Source: Ulva prolifera | Taxonomy: Eukaryota; Chlorophyta; Ulvophyceae; Ulvales; Ulvaceae | Direction: 5' to 3' | Assembly (NCBI GenBank): GCA_023078555.1 | Contig: CM041197.1 | Location: 7,534,842-7,598,841 of the forward strand | Length of the DNA: 64,000 bases | Shown: piece by piece, positions 1 through 11,146 of the stretch | How positions within the stretch are numbered: the first letter of the stretch is position 1 | Layout: each line of letters starts with the position of its first letter | Program-made: the position numbers and the translations under genes | The notes under the pieces: generated by a model | The model's input: the letters and a program-made list of their open reading frames with translations, nothing else | Databases searched by the model: none | What the model was told of the DNA's origin: nothing

Positions 1-23
1 CATGTGCCAATGTTGATCATCAG

Positions 24-516
24 CAGAGTTGCATTGAAACGTTTTGACATATGAAATATTAATGTAAAAAACGCGTTTGAAACGTTTCTATCAAAATTCT
101 TGCACAATAAGAAACGTTGTGTGGGTATAAAAGCACCTGGGCGCCGGAGGCGCCCAGCCTCGTTTCTCCCAGTAGAAGGGAACAGCGTCCTGTGCAATCC
201 AAGGGATGCCACACACCATACAATATTTTATTACACTTGCAGCGAGTGTTCACTGTGCAATGATGATATGACATGTGCTGGACTGTTCCTCACAGCACAG
301 GCCTGCAGGCCTAGCGCTAGGGGTGCATCAGGATCCCGGTACGCATGGAGCCATTGGCGCGTGGCTACGGGTGCCGCGTAGTGCGAATCTGTTTGGACCT
401 CCTGAAAACGATCAGTCCCGGCGTGCCAGCGTTTCATACGTTGATAAGAAACGTTAATATAAGAAACGCGATTGAAACGTTTCTTGTCGAATGAAACGCG
501 TTTCAATGCAACTCTG
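24..516. mobile_element. Non-autonomous hAT-type transposon (MITE), about 493 bp
   Basis: The ends are an 18-bp perfect terminal inverted repeat, CAGAGTTGCATTGAAACG at 24-41 and its complement at 499-516. The flanks 16-23 (ATCATCAG) and 517-524 (ATCATCGG) form an 8-bp target duplication with one mismatch. A terminal CAGAG plus an 8-bp duplication is the known hAT signature. Inside, AAACG/CGTTT words such as GAAACGTTTC recur near both ends, as subterminal transposase-binding repeats do in hAT elements. No transposase ORF is present, so movement would need a transposase from elsewhere. The element lies immediately upstream of the first likely exon of kinase gene A. Confidence 0.8.
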
Positions 517-542
517 ATCATCGGAATCCTTCTCGTTTGTAG

Positions 543-3167
543 GCTGACTTCGGCAAAGGAGGAGGTGCAAGAGGGACAGATGTTGGGCCTGGGCCAGCAC
601 AAGGAGGCGGATCTGCCGGCACCAAGCGCGCGGCCGACTGGGGAGCTCCGGACGGCAAGATCGCGGCCTCACATGAAAGTCCATATCGCCAGTTCCCCCC
701 AGGACCGCCACACTTTGGCCCGCCCGGAACTCTCGCCCCCGGCCCACAACAGCAGGGTGCATACGGCCAGCAGGGGTATGGGGCTGTGCAGCCATGGGCG
801 GCCAGGCGGTCAAGCGGATACAACGCCGCTGAGCTGCGCACGGAACCCACAGTCTCAGTCACCATTGGCTGCAACTGGACCGAGTTTGGGAAGTGCGCTC
901 CCATCCGCACACTAGGCATGCGTGTGTTGCGTGGCATTTTCTCGTAGGGCGTGGACATAGTTCGGATGTGGCCGCAATGGAGCCTGCAGGCCTCCGTTGT
1001 CCTGCATGCGGCACTGCGATCATGCCCTTTGATCTGCAAGCTTCAGCAGTGCATGGCATTTCTGTGCATGATCCATACGTTTGCATTTCTGCAGGGCATC
1101 GAGTGAGGCTGAGACGGCACTGGACAAGCTCGAGGTGGCGCTGGACGGGATGTGCTGCATGGCGGCCCCTTTCTACGGCCAGTACCAGCTACACTCTGCC
1201 GTGCAGAGGCGGGTCGGCGGCCAGGGCATTGTCCAGTTTGCCGCGATCATGAACACACAGGACAAGGTGCGTGCTGCTTGGCTGCCAGTGAAGCACCTGC
1301 ATGCGGCACTGCGCGCTGACAGCAGCGGCCCATTGCCTCCCATACAGCCATGGGCTTTGTACCGATGCCCGCTGCCATGCAGTATTGCTGCTCCCGGATT
1401 GCTGGACCGGTTGTAGATCCCGACTCAAAGCCTCGTCCTCTGTGCATTGATGGCAAAGCGCTAGCCTGTAGATGTGTGTTGCAGCATGGCCTCCCGCCAA
1501 ATCCCCAACAGACCACTGCAATGTTCAAGAATGGGCTGTCTGTCCGCACTCTTTCAAGGAGCCTCGCACGGTGGCCGTTGGTGCAGGCAGCCATCAAGTT
1601 CTACATGGACAAGGCAGCCTTCCAGAGCGAGAGGGACCTGTACGAGGAGCCCGCGCTCAAATCAATGATGCCCGCCACCCTCGCCATCGAGGACAACGCC
1701 TCCGGGGAGCACGCCACGCCCTACGGCTACGCCTTCCCCCCGTTTGTCATCATCGAGTGCGGCCAGAGCCTCGACGAGTGGGCCCGAGACAACGCCAACA
1801 CTGACTTCATCACCATCTTCCAGGTCACCTTCCCTCCGATTGTAGCCTTTGCTTTGTTCTTGGAGCACAGATTGTCACTGCAAGATGGCCGCACCAGCAC
1901 CATAACTGCGGCAGCACCATGTTTGGTTCGGACAAGCACCTTGATGCACCATGACCGCATCTGCCTGCTTGGACACACCTGTGGCTCGACACAACAATCA
2001 ATTCCTGGTCCGTGGTCGATGCACATTCAAAATCATTACAGGGTTGACCCTCAGTCTGTAGCACTGCTGGTGCACGACTCCGTTCCTGTATGCACACGTA
2101 CATCAAGCGAGGGAGTTGGAGGTATTCGAGAGTCTCTCCCACATCCCTCGCTTCATCTTTGGGCGTGCCTGACAGGCATCCTCATGATGTGCAGGCACTG
2201 AGTCACTCGGTCAGAGCTCTGGCGAAGCTGCACGGGACTGGCTATGCCCACCGCGACATCAAGCCCGGCAACATCCTGCGCCGCCCCAAGCAGCACGACT
2301 GGACGCTCATAGACTTTGGCTGCACTTCAAAAATCGGTGCGAGACATACAGGAGGTGCATGTAGTGGCATCGCTGTGCTCCAATGGCCAGCCCATGCTGT
2401 TCTGAAACAAGGCCTTTGGTAATTTAGCCGGCAGCGATCTGGTATTGTTGATCTTGGGATCTGTGAAACTGCATACACATGGCATGAACGGGTGTGTCGC
2501 ACCGAATCTGTAGTATCCTTGGTACAGGTGAGAGACAATCTGTTCTGTGGCGCCTGGAATGTCTTGCAGGACGCCCCATCGTGGCAAATTCGATGATCAG
2601 TGGCCCGCTACAGACGCCACCTTGTTGCGCTGTTATGCAGTGTCAAGTGTGTGATGTCATAGTCCGCACAATCGTTTCAGCATGAGTGCTGCAAATGTGT
2701 GTCTGACACACTCATACGCTGCAGGGTCAACTGCCAGCCTGGCATACTCGCTGAATTATGCTGCTCCGGAGGTGATCCAGGCGCTGGAGAGCGGCCGCCG
2801 CACGGTCCACGTCAACGCCGCCGTTGACATCTGGGCTATCGGCGTCATCGCCTTTGAGCTCCTCGCCGGCGAGCGCGCCTTCCCTGTAGACGGCCTTCCC
2901 TCGGCTGAGACAGAGCAGGCGGCGAAGGATGCGATCATGGGCCGCACGCCGCTGCCGTGGGAGGCTCTATCGGATGGAGCAAATGAGCGCCTTGAGAGAC
3001 TGCGAGGCATGAGGCGCACCGTGCTGAGGTGCTTGGATCGGGACCCCGCCGAACGGCCCAGTGCACAGGCCCTGGTCAACTCATGGGAGCACATCTTCGA
3101 CAATATGAAGACTCGAGGCACAGACTGGGGCAATGCGGCCCTCGAGACGGATCAATCCGACAAGTAG
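543..3167 (+). CDS. Gene A: protein kinase, multi-exon, catalytic motifs intact
   Basis: Kinase-domain gene with likely exons 1095-1266, 1590-1823, 2195-2336 and 2725-3167; all have GT/AG borders and consistent phases. The beta-3 lysine is in AAIKFYMDK (codon 1599-1601). The catalytic loop is HRDIKPGN (2249-2272), the metal-binding motif IDFG (GAC at 2322) and the APE motif YAAPEV. The C-lobe has DIWAIGVIAFELL and ends with a stop at 3165-3167. The loop suggests an active Ser/Thr kinase; the substrate is unknown. The G-rich loop is weak (QRRVGGQGIVQF). An open frame at 543-925, rich in Gly, Pro and Gln, may be a 5' exon, but its donor was not found. Genes B and C share the exon structure, which supports the model. 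The true start codon is uncertain. Confidence 0.8.
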
Positions 3168-5696
3168 CTGTGGCAATGCCTATGACACCGGTGGTTGTGG
3201 CTCCGGACGAGGCAGTAATCCAGCATGGCAAGCTTTTGGCCCCGGCATTGGTGTTCAAGTCACTGACCCCAACTAGGAGATTTGTACACAAGCTGTTCAG
3301 CAATTTCAAGCAGGCGTATACAGCCGTGTATTATGGGACGCAATTAGGCAAAGTCTCGAGCATAAGGATGATTGCTTTCTGGTTTACATCATGCCATGCA
3401 CATCATGCTGAAGTACATGCTCCGGTCAATCTTCACTTGCAGTGCGGCATTGAGCTGGTGGCATGGACAATGAGGCTTTTCCCGTGTCCTGGCAGTCATA
3501 TTCTAAGGTGGTGTGGTCGTGCTTGTTGCTGTCTTTGACAACCTGGCAAATGTAGCGCTGTATCAAAGGCCAAGGGCGCGCTTAGCACGTTCTGTGTGTC
3601 TGGCAACACTGGACGCATCATACGACACATCAGCAGGCATGCAGCTTGACACTGCGACTGCTGGACTTCTGGAAGTATATTATCACGTCGATGGTCCGTC
3701 AGCTGCTGTTGCGCATGCTGAATGGCCATGAGTGCTCAGGCCATCCAGTGCTTGGATGCACACTCGACGTGCTGCCTACGATACTCCACACGCCATCTAA
3801 TTCTTTGTGTATTTTATTCTCTCAGCGGCAGTAGCTCTGTCAGTGTGACGGAGGCGGGTCCAGCCCGCAGAAACAGCGCACCAGCACTAACACGTTGTCG
3901 CCGCGACATCAACGCGTGTATGCACCAGAGTGCGATACCCATACATGAGCAGGCAGGAGCAGTGCAGGAGGCAACGCGGGGGTGGTTGGGTGAATAGCAG
4001 GTGCCTTATTGAAGCTTCCTCTGCTCGCACAGGGCGTATGGTGCAGTGAGTAGGCGTGGATGGCGTGCCGAGCGCCCCAGGAAAATGTGCATCGAGCTCA
4101 CGGTGGCAGGTTCGGTGCCCAGATTCCCAATGGTGCTGTTATATGTAAACTCGCGACGAAACGAAGTGTGTTTCATGAACGCTGTCGCACGTGCGGTGGG
4201 GGCTGGGGGTTTGAAACGCCAGCGGCCTGGTAGCGAGCCGCGTGCCGGCGGGGGTTCGTGTAGACATAGGCCAGTGGCCGATCTCTGATTTCTACCGGAG
4301 ACACATAAGTCGATGTGTACAAGTGTGGCTTGTTACAGTTTCTGCAGGCTGCCTTACGGATCCTGCAGGCCTCCACCCGGGGCTGGACAAATGCATCTGC
4401 CAGGTAGGCCCACAGCTGCGCAGAACATGTGAATTAAAGAAACGCCTTGAAAATGCGTTCTGTGGGGCTTGTTGGCTGCGCATTCCGCCTGCAGGTTGTC
4501 CGTGGGCTGGTCTTCGAAAGGCCGTTGCCATCATGTGATCGCGCCTGAACATCAGGGCCGTGCACACGGCACAAACGTATCACATCTGCCTTGAATTTTA
4601 ACAATGTAACTCCCCCACACACTCTTGAAACATCATGACACCAGGGTACGCCCGTTCTGGGCGGTGGTAAGATCCATGAAGCCTGAAAGCTTGCTGACGG
4701 TCCATCCGAACTGGCGGAGCTGAATATGCAATGTGACGACACCCTATGACGGTTTCTTGTGTTGTGTCCACCTTAGGCCCTTCCAGAGATTTGTGACAAC
4801 ATGCTGGGACTGTCCGCATGCTGTCATCTCGTCTCCTGAAAACATCAACAAATTGCACGCTGCGCGCAATTCATGCACCAACAAGACATGCGGTCCAAAG
4901 CAACGTTAATGTGGTTCCGCCACTTACACCGGACTGAGGCCTTTGCAGTGCACATGCGGAGGCATGCCAGCCACCACTGGACGGCGACCTCCTGTGCAGT
5001 CCATGTGTATCTTCAGCGGCCAGAGTAGATGCAAGGCATCACCGCCTTGACTTTTCCCTGCAGAACGACCCCTACCCTACTCGATACAGTACTAAATGCT
5101 GTTGATGCAATCGCAGCCATCTACATCTATCTCACACATGCCCTTCGGCCTAGCCATGCACGCCTGGGAACACGGCAGCCAGCCCATTGTGGCATCAGCA
5201 AGTCTGCCAGGGTTGCACACAATCCACAATCCAAATGCATATGTACAAATCATCAGTGTGCTGCCTCCGGATCAGCGCAGCCGCTGCCTGGTCCACCCGG
5301 GCAGCGGCTTTGCCAGCTTTTCTCATGCCGGCAGCGGCGCCAGTACCATCGTACCATGGCTCCCCGGACGATCAGACCCTCATCTCGGATCCAGGCACAG
5401 AATTTTCAAAAGCGCCTTGAAGCTTTGGCAGTCACAGAATCGCGCCGGCAGCATGATGCGCTACACTGATGTCCCACCCCAGGATCGCACCCACCCATCA
5501 AAAGCCCAATTTAACAGCAACCGATTCATGCCAATGCCTGGAAATGGTCTGCAGGCCTGGAACTGTTTAGAGACCGGCCGCAGTTGCTGCCATACTCAGA
5601 CAGCACACCACAAAAATTTCAGCCAAAGCTCATCACTCAGGCCCACCACTCAAGGGGTCAAAATTCTCCTTCATCGGAGGAGGTTGTGCTCCGTTG
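3168..5696. other. Intergenic region between convergent genes A and B
   Basis: About 2.5 kb between the two stop codons. It should hold the 3' untranslated regions of both genes. Open frames here (for example 5029-5469 +) lack recognisable motifs or paired splice sites, and those above about 5.6 kb run antisense to gene B. No repeat or RNA gene was recognised. Confidence 0.5.
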
Positions 5697-7356
5697 CTAG
5701 GAGGCAGCTGCATCACGGCTGCCAGTCCAGGCTGTGCTGGCAGTCGCCTGTGATGCAATGCTCAGATCAGGTTGCATGTACGCGGTCAACATCTGCATCC
5801 ATGACTCGCGCAGCTCGGCCGCGGTCGGGCGCAGGCGCGCTTCGCGTTTGAGGCACTGCAGCACAGCCGCCTTGAGGCCCTGTGCAGCGTCCAGCCGCTT
5901 CCGGGCAACCTCCGAGAGGGCCTCCCACGGCAGGGGCGCCTGGCCGAGCATCGCCTGCCGCACCGCATTGTCTGCCGTCTCTGAAGGCAGCCCACGCGTG
6001 GGGAACGCTAAGTGCCCGGTCAACAGTTCGAACATGACGATCCCGAGAGCCCAGATGTCAAAGGCGGCATCGACTTTGATGGAGACTTCTTTGTTGTAGT
6101 AGGCCCTCAATACTTCTGGAGAGCTGTACTTTGGGGAGAACTGGAGACTGGCGGTGGTCCCTGGATGCATTTCAGCTTTGATGGGAGGTGTCCTGAATGT
6201 CTACAAGGGGCCATGTATTCTGACAACATCAACAACCAAGCAGTGTTGGTGGTTGCAGGATGGAGCATGCAGGGCCAACATTGCGTGAGTGTGCTGGTGG
6301 CACTGTGAGCATTACAGGAACAGCAGAAACACGAGCACCACAATGCACTCAGCGCCCTACGATGGCGAAAACACACAATCATCAAACACAGTGTTCAACA
6401 GCAGTGCCGGACAACACCGTTTCAGACAGCAACAGGAGTGGTGCACTCTCACAAGATCAATGGGGGCTGCTGGTACAGTTCAACACCATGAACACAAATG
6501 CAAGCCAGAAGAAATACCCGAGAGAGACCGAGTACTCAGACAGTTGTGCCATTGGAGAGGTGGCATAGCCCGCACCTGCTTTGGCGGCATAGCCAAAGTC
6601 GACAAATGTCCACCGGCGGTCATGCTGCTTACCAATACACAGGATGTTGCCTGGCTTGATGTCACGGTGCACAACCCCGGTGCTGTGGAGCTCCTCGAGT
6701 GCACTGATGACTCCGCCGAGTGCCTGAAGCACTCAGACACCACAGTGTCACCACCGGATTGACGTTCGATACGCTCTTTCCCTACCTCGGCGTCCAGATG
6801 GTGAGTGCCACCAACAGTGGCACGTGTGCACACCCCCACACAGCGGAGGGAAGCAGCACCCTTCGACGGAAACTGCTACCTTAGCCATACTGACCATGCA
6901 GCACTGCCAGACGTGGCGCACACTCCAAGGCAATGTCAGGCAGGCAGCTGTGATGGGAAGCGAGCGAGCAGGTGTGCACGTGAGTCGGGTTATCGGGCCC
7001 GGTCAAATCAAGTAGAACAATTCCCAATATTCAGGTACATTTTCTTGGTGGCAGCCCTGGAAATGCTGCAAAGCGACCCAAAACTGGTGTGCACGCACCG
7101 TGAGCACGGACACCAAGCTGGGGCCCTGGGCGGGATCCGCCGCTGTCATCAAAGTCCACGGCCGCTCGCCCAGCGACTGCCCCTTCTGCATGACCACACA
7201 AGGTGGTATCGGGCAGCTAGCTGCAGGCACGTCTGAGACTGGCAGGCTCTCGCCTTCTTTCAGGAGCAGAGTCGCCGGCATGGCGCCAGGCATCGTGGAG
7301 AAGGCCTCCCTCTCACGCTCGAAGTCAGCAGGCTGCATGTAGAACTTGATTGCCAC
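5697..7356 (-). CDS. Gene B: protein kinase, paralogue of A (kinase exons)
   Basis: Minus-strand kinase domain with exons 7356-7099, 6723-6576 and 6160-5697 (stop). Splice positions and phases match those of gene A exactly. Motifs are VAIKFYMQ (beta-3 lysine), VVHRDIKPGN (HRD at 6669-6661), VDFG, a PEV form of the APE motif (SSPEVLRAY), DIWALGIVMFELL and PLPWEALS. It is therefore probably a catalytically competent Ser/Thr kinase of the same family as A, in inverted (convergent) orientation. The exon bearing the glycine-rich strand upstream of 7356 was not located. A 107-bp MITE sits in the intron immediately after the donor at 7098. Likely 5' exons lie further upstream and are listed separately. 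Confidence 0.8.
6980..7086. mobile_element. hAT-type MITE copy in a gene B intron
   Basis: Copy of the short family seen best at 31000-31101. It shares an internal ATCGGGCCCG block and the end GACCCAAAACTG. A perfect 8-bp target duplication GTGTGCAC flanks it (6972-6979 and 7087-7094). The left inverted repeat has drifted. On the minus strand it begins only about 12 bases into the intron, so the duplicated target overlaps the sequence next to the splice donor. Confidence 0.75.
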
Positions 7357-7732
7357 CTGCACCACACGCGTCTCTCTTCTCATGCGCGATGTGTAATGGA
7401 ATTTGCAGCACGAGCACGTTGTGGTGCGTGCAGAGCATTTTGTAATGGTCTCCCGCATCGCCGAGGTGTCAGAGGAGTCATGTAGAACGACTGCAAATTG
7501 CCACAACCCAGCAATGAGCGTGCCGGCTGCGAGCTGTGTATGTGGAGCCACTCACTGTCAGCTGCAGGAAGATCTCAGTCAGGTGCTCATGCCACCTCAG
7601 CATGCGAATTCAGCACTTGGTACCACCACCGCCGCTGATGGCAGGTGCTGCCGGCATCGAGGGCAGGCGTGGGTGCCCTGTGCTCAGGGTCACCTCTCAA
7701 CAGCACCCGCCAGAACCTGTGATGATATCTAG

Positions 7733-7897
7733 CTGATCCAGTAAGTCAGGGATGAGCTTGGCAAGCCGAACGGAGGCGGCGCTGATGCTCAGGTTGAAGG
7801 CGGATGCATGGGTACAGGCCTGTGCCAGGGCCGTCGCGGGTGTGCGGGGCGCCCTCTGCAACAAGACATTCGACGGCAACAGGAGCAGGCCCGCGGC
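7733..7897 (-). CDS. Probable upstream exon of gene B (helical N-terminal segment)
   Basis: Open minus-strand segment encoding HASAFNLSISAASVRLAK and then LIPDLLDQLDIITG before a GT donor. It resembles the exons at 17837-18025 (gene C) and near 43350 (gene E) in position and pattern: a hydrophobic, helical stretch ending PDLL or ADLL just before a donor. It probably belongs to the N-terminal part of gene B. The function of this segment is unknown. The left splice site is not resolved. Confidence 0.4.
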
Positions 7898-8702
7898 ACG
7901 CATGTGGCATTTCGCAGGAGGCATGCATGTGGCACACCTCCTCATGGGTGTCCTTGTCTTGAGCAAATTGCACCAAGCTGTAGCGGCCGGACCGCCAGCA
8001 CCCCTCCGCAATCCAGTACTGCGAGAAAAGAGGACGATTCCTGGCATGTGTGAGCTTCAGAGCTTGCTTCAGTCTCTCCCTGGAGAGCTCAACCCTACAC
8101 GGCCAAGATTCTGCGTCAGAGCAGAACCAGCAGGAATTCTCAACGATATAGACGTGGACTCAGGGGCACCCCCACATGAAAGATTTGGTGCACCACTCCA
8201 AAACAGAGTGGTTGGCAGCAGGGCCATTTGGTCAGACCGCCACGCCAGCACACCGCAACCAGGTGACACACGATCTACTTTGTAGCCAGTATAAATGCAG
8301 CGGATGTACAAGCATTCAGCAACAAATCATTGGATCATCCCCCTGACTCGCTGATCCTCACGGGTGGGACGTGCGCCTTGGTCAGGCAGGCAGGCGTGCT
8401 TCAGGACGGTAAAGCACAGCCTGAAAGGCAGGGAAGACGGCGTTGTTGCTGCGATGTACCATGCCGAGGGCCATCAGAGGGCGAGCCCTCGGCAAGGAAC
8501 GCTGTCGGATCGGACACCAGGGGGCGACAGGAGCACACAGGCGGTTGACCAAGCAGGAGGTGAGGCACACAGGTACGCTCGTCTGCATTGGAGCAACGAC
8601 ATGGGACAGCCGCAGGCGGCACATCGGCTCCGCGCCATGAGACAGATCGAGGATGAAGCATCAGCAGTAGCAACAGAAGTGCTGGACGTCGCTACGCCCA
8701 GC

Positions 8703-9095
8703 TCACGAGCAGTCTGCAGCCGGGGGGGGCCCGCACCGTGGTCCACTGGAACTGGGGAGGGGTGGCTTGACGTGTGCGGTCTCTGCTGGGGGACTTGGCG
8801 GCAGCGCCCCGAGGCCTCGAGTGTGGCTGTCGGCACCATCTAAGGTGCTGCTGGACGAAGCGCCAGCTTTCATCGACTCCACAGCTGCGCTCTGCCAGGG
8901 GAAGCCTTCAAAGCTGTCGCTGGCAGTGGTGCCCGATCCCCCGGCCAGTGGCATGGCCGGATCCGCTTCGAGGGAGGCGCCCGCCCGTGCAGAGATGGCT
9001 GCCCACATGAACCCCCGATCGCCAGAAATGCTTCGCGGTGTAGCGCAGAATGGCGTCTCCTGCGACTCTTCTGCGGCGGGCAGCTGCAGGGGCAC
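8703..9095 (-). CDS. Possible 5' exon of gene B, low-complexity
   Basis: A 130-residue minus-strand frame rich in Ala, Ser, Gly and Pro, with motifs such as SDSFEGFPWQSAAVES. It has the look of the disordered exon that precedes the kinase in gene C (14374-14880), but I see no clear sequence match. The opposite strand is also open here, so the call rests on composition and position only. Confidence 0.3.
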   Translation of the reverse strand: MPLQLPAAEESQETPFCATPRSISGDRGFMWAAISARAGASLEADPAMPLAGGSGTTASDSFEGFPWQSAAVESMKAGASSSSTLDGADSHTRGLGALPPSPPAETAHVKPPLPSSSGPRCGPPPAADCS

Positions 9096-9743
9096 ACTGA
9101 GCCGTGTAACGTCTGCACTGCCGCCAGCCGGGGAGGCCTCACCATCAGCTCGAGCGGTACACTCACGCCAATAGAATTGTGTGATGAATCAATGGTCCAT
9201 GCTGCACAGGCGGTGGACCAGAAGCGCTGCAGCACAGCTGTAGTGCGAATCGCGATTCAAAGGTGGTGTGCGTCGCAATCGGTGCCTACCTCAACCGGCA
9301 GCATGGACACTTGGACTAGTACAGCATGACAGCACACTGCATGCATGAACCACGATGCAACAACAGAAGGCCACGTGATACATATTCGGCCGTGCAAAGT
9401 GCTGAGTCTGCGGGCCTGGTGGTATAGATCAGGGGTCAAAAGCCAACTCTCGAACAACCTGCGCCGACGCCACTGGCTGCTGCGACTCTGTGAAGTGCAT
9501 TCTGTTGAAGCAGTGCACACCTGATGCAGCATGGCCGCCAAGCACAGCAATGCATGCCTAGCTCTGAATACTACTGCAGCACATGATTAGCAAGCCACCT
9601 GGCGCTGACGTGGCGCTGCCTGGACGGCCAGAGTCGAGACATGTTCAACAGAGGTAGGTGGCATCAGTAGGTGGCACACCTCGAGCGGCACTTCAAGTTC
9701 CCGGGAGACTGCTGCGGCGGCGGCAGGCGCGGCGTGCCCGCTG

Positions 9744-9784
9744 CTAGCGCCGTACACGCTACTAGCGCCGTACACGCTACTAGT
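9744..9784. repeat. Two-unit 20-bp tandem repeat
   Basis: CTAGCGCCGTACACGCTA is repeated at a 20-bp period, with a degraded third start. It sits in presumed gene B intron or 5' sequence. Confidence 0.7.
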
Positions 9785-10023
9785 GCTGCTGTCGTTGCGG
9801 ACGAACGTGCTGCCACGACTGGTGAAGGCATTGGATCGTCCATCTGCATGAACTACACACGGCGTCAGGCCTTGGCATTCGGCAGCGACATATGACACAG
9901 CGCGTCGCACAGAAGGCTCAGGGTCACCAAAACAGGCTCGCAGACTTGCAAAGGGCAACGGACGTCATAGCTGACCCGCCGAGCAATAGGAAGTATGGTG
10001 TGGAGAGTAAACGTGGCAAAAAA

Positions 10024-10767
10024 TCAGCCTGCAGTCATATGTGTCGAGAGCACACCGGACGAGGCATGCGCCCATTGCACAGACGTATGGTCACTGCCTC
10101 CACTGTAGACTGACATGTTTCTCTGCTGCATGTGCACGGATCCGCTGGCCCAGGAGCTGCAAGCCCCCCAAGGATACGTCGGCACAGAAAGGTGAAAAGC
10201 ATATTCTGGCACAAACGAGTCACGACAAATTGGAGGGGGAGGGGCCAATAAGTCAACGGGTTTGACATGCAGTTCCTCGACCGTCGTGACATGTATGTCA
10301 TCTTTGGTGGCCTCAGGGGGAGGCCCCCGCATGCATGCAGCACCGGCCATGGATGCTAGACCCTTCCGGAAAAACGACGTCCACGAGAGCCTCTCGCGTC
10401 TGCCCTCGGTTTTGCCCGTACCGGACGCAGCGGCGCGTCCAGTCGATGCAAGTTCGCATCGCGCGAGTGGCAGTTGTTTGACTGCATCGTCACATGCAGA
10501 TGAGCGCTGCTCAGCAGCAGCTTGTTCACTGCACGTTGGGGCTGCACGATTCATGAGGACTGTGTATGAGCTGTCGCTGTCGCCATCGGGGGTTGATGGA
10601 GCCGGCGGGCTCAGGTGCGGGGGCAGCATCTGCGCAGTCCTCCAATCCGGCTGGAGGCCCCATGTAGGCAAAGGGCCTGCACAGCAGCTGCGGTCAGGCA
10701 CGTGGACATCGAAACGTTGACATCTCTGTAGGTGCACCGCGTTGAATGTGGGGACCAGGCAGCTCAT
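10024..10767 (-). CDS. Possible N-terminal exon(s) of gene B, unknown function
   Basis: A 247-residue minus-strand frame, long for this region, between the end of gene C (11147) and the other gene B exons. It contains a Ser/Pro/Asp-rich stretch, then ERLSWTSFFRKGLASMAG and VKPVDLLAPPPPICRDSF. No domain was recognised. Its position makes it a candidate 5' exon of gene B rather than a separate gene. Splice sites were not resolved, and parts may be intron. Confidence 0.35.
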   Translation of the reverse strand: MSCLVPTFNAVHLQRCQRFDVHVPDRSCCAGPLPTWGLQPDWRTAQMLPPHLSPPAPSTPDGDSDSSYTVLMNRAAPTCSEQAAAEQRSSACDDAVKQLPLARCELASTGRAAASGTGKTEGRRERLSWTSFFRKGLASMAGAACMRGPPPEATKDDIHVTTVEELHVKPVDLLAPPPPICRDSFVPEYAFHLSVPTYPWGACSSWASGSVHMQQRNMSVYSGGSDHTSVQWAHASSGVLSTHMTAG

Positions 10768-11146
10768 TGCTGATGGAATCGGGTCTCGGCAATGTCAGCA
10801 GCATGGCGCGGCTACAAGCATCACCGGGGCACGGCAGGAGTACACTGCCGAGGCGATCACTTTGCTCGATTTGCTGGTAGTCTCCTCCATCAACTCTCCA
10901 AATCAAAAGTCAGCGTCAACTCAGCATGAGTGGGATGCAGAATTGGTGCCTGGTATGATATGGACACATGCGTAGCTCCAGTGGAACCATGGCAACAGGA
11001 GTCGCAGGGTGTCAGGAGGGTGCAGCCGTCAGTGTTGTCGGCTTTGCTAGGGTTGTGACGCTGGCCGAGGAATCAGGGCCCAGAAAACCCTGTCAAACTT
11101 TCCATGACCACATCAGAGCAGCTGTCACACACACATGCCGATCGTG

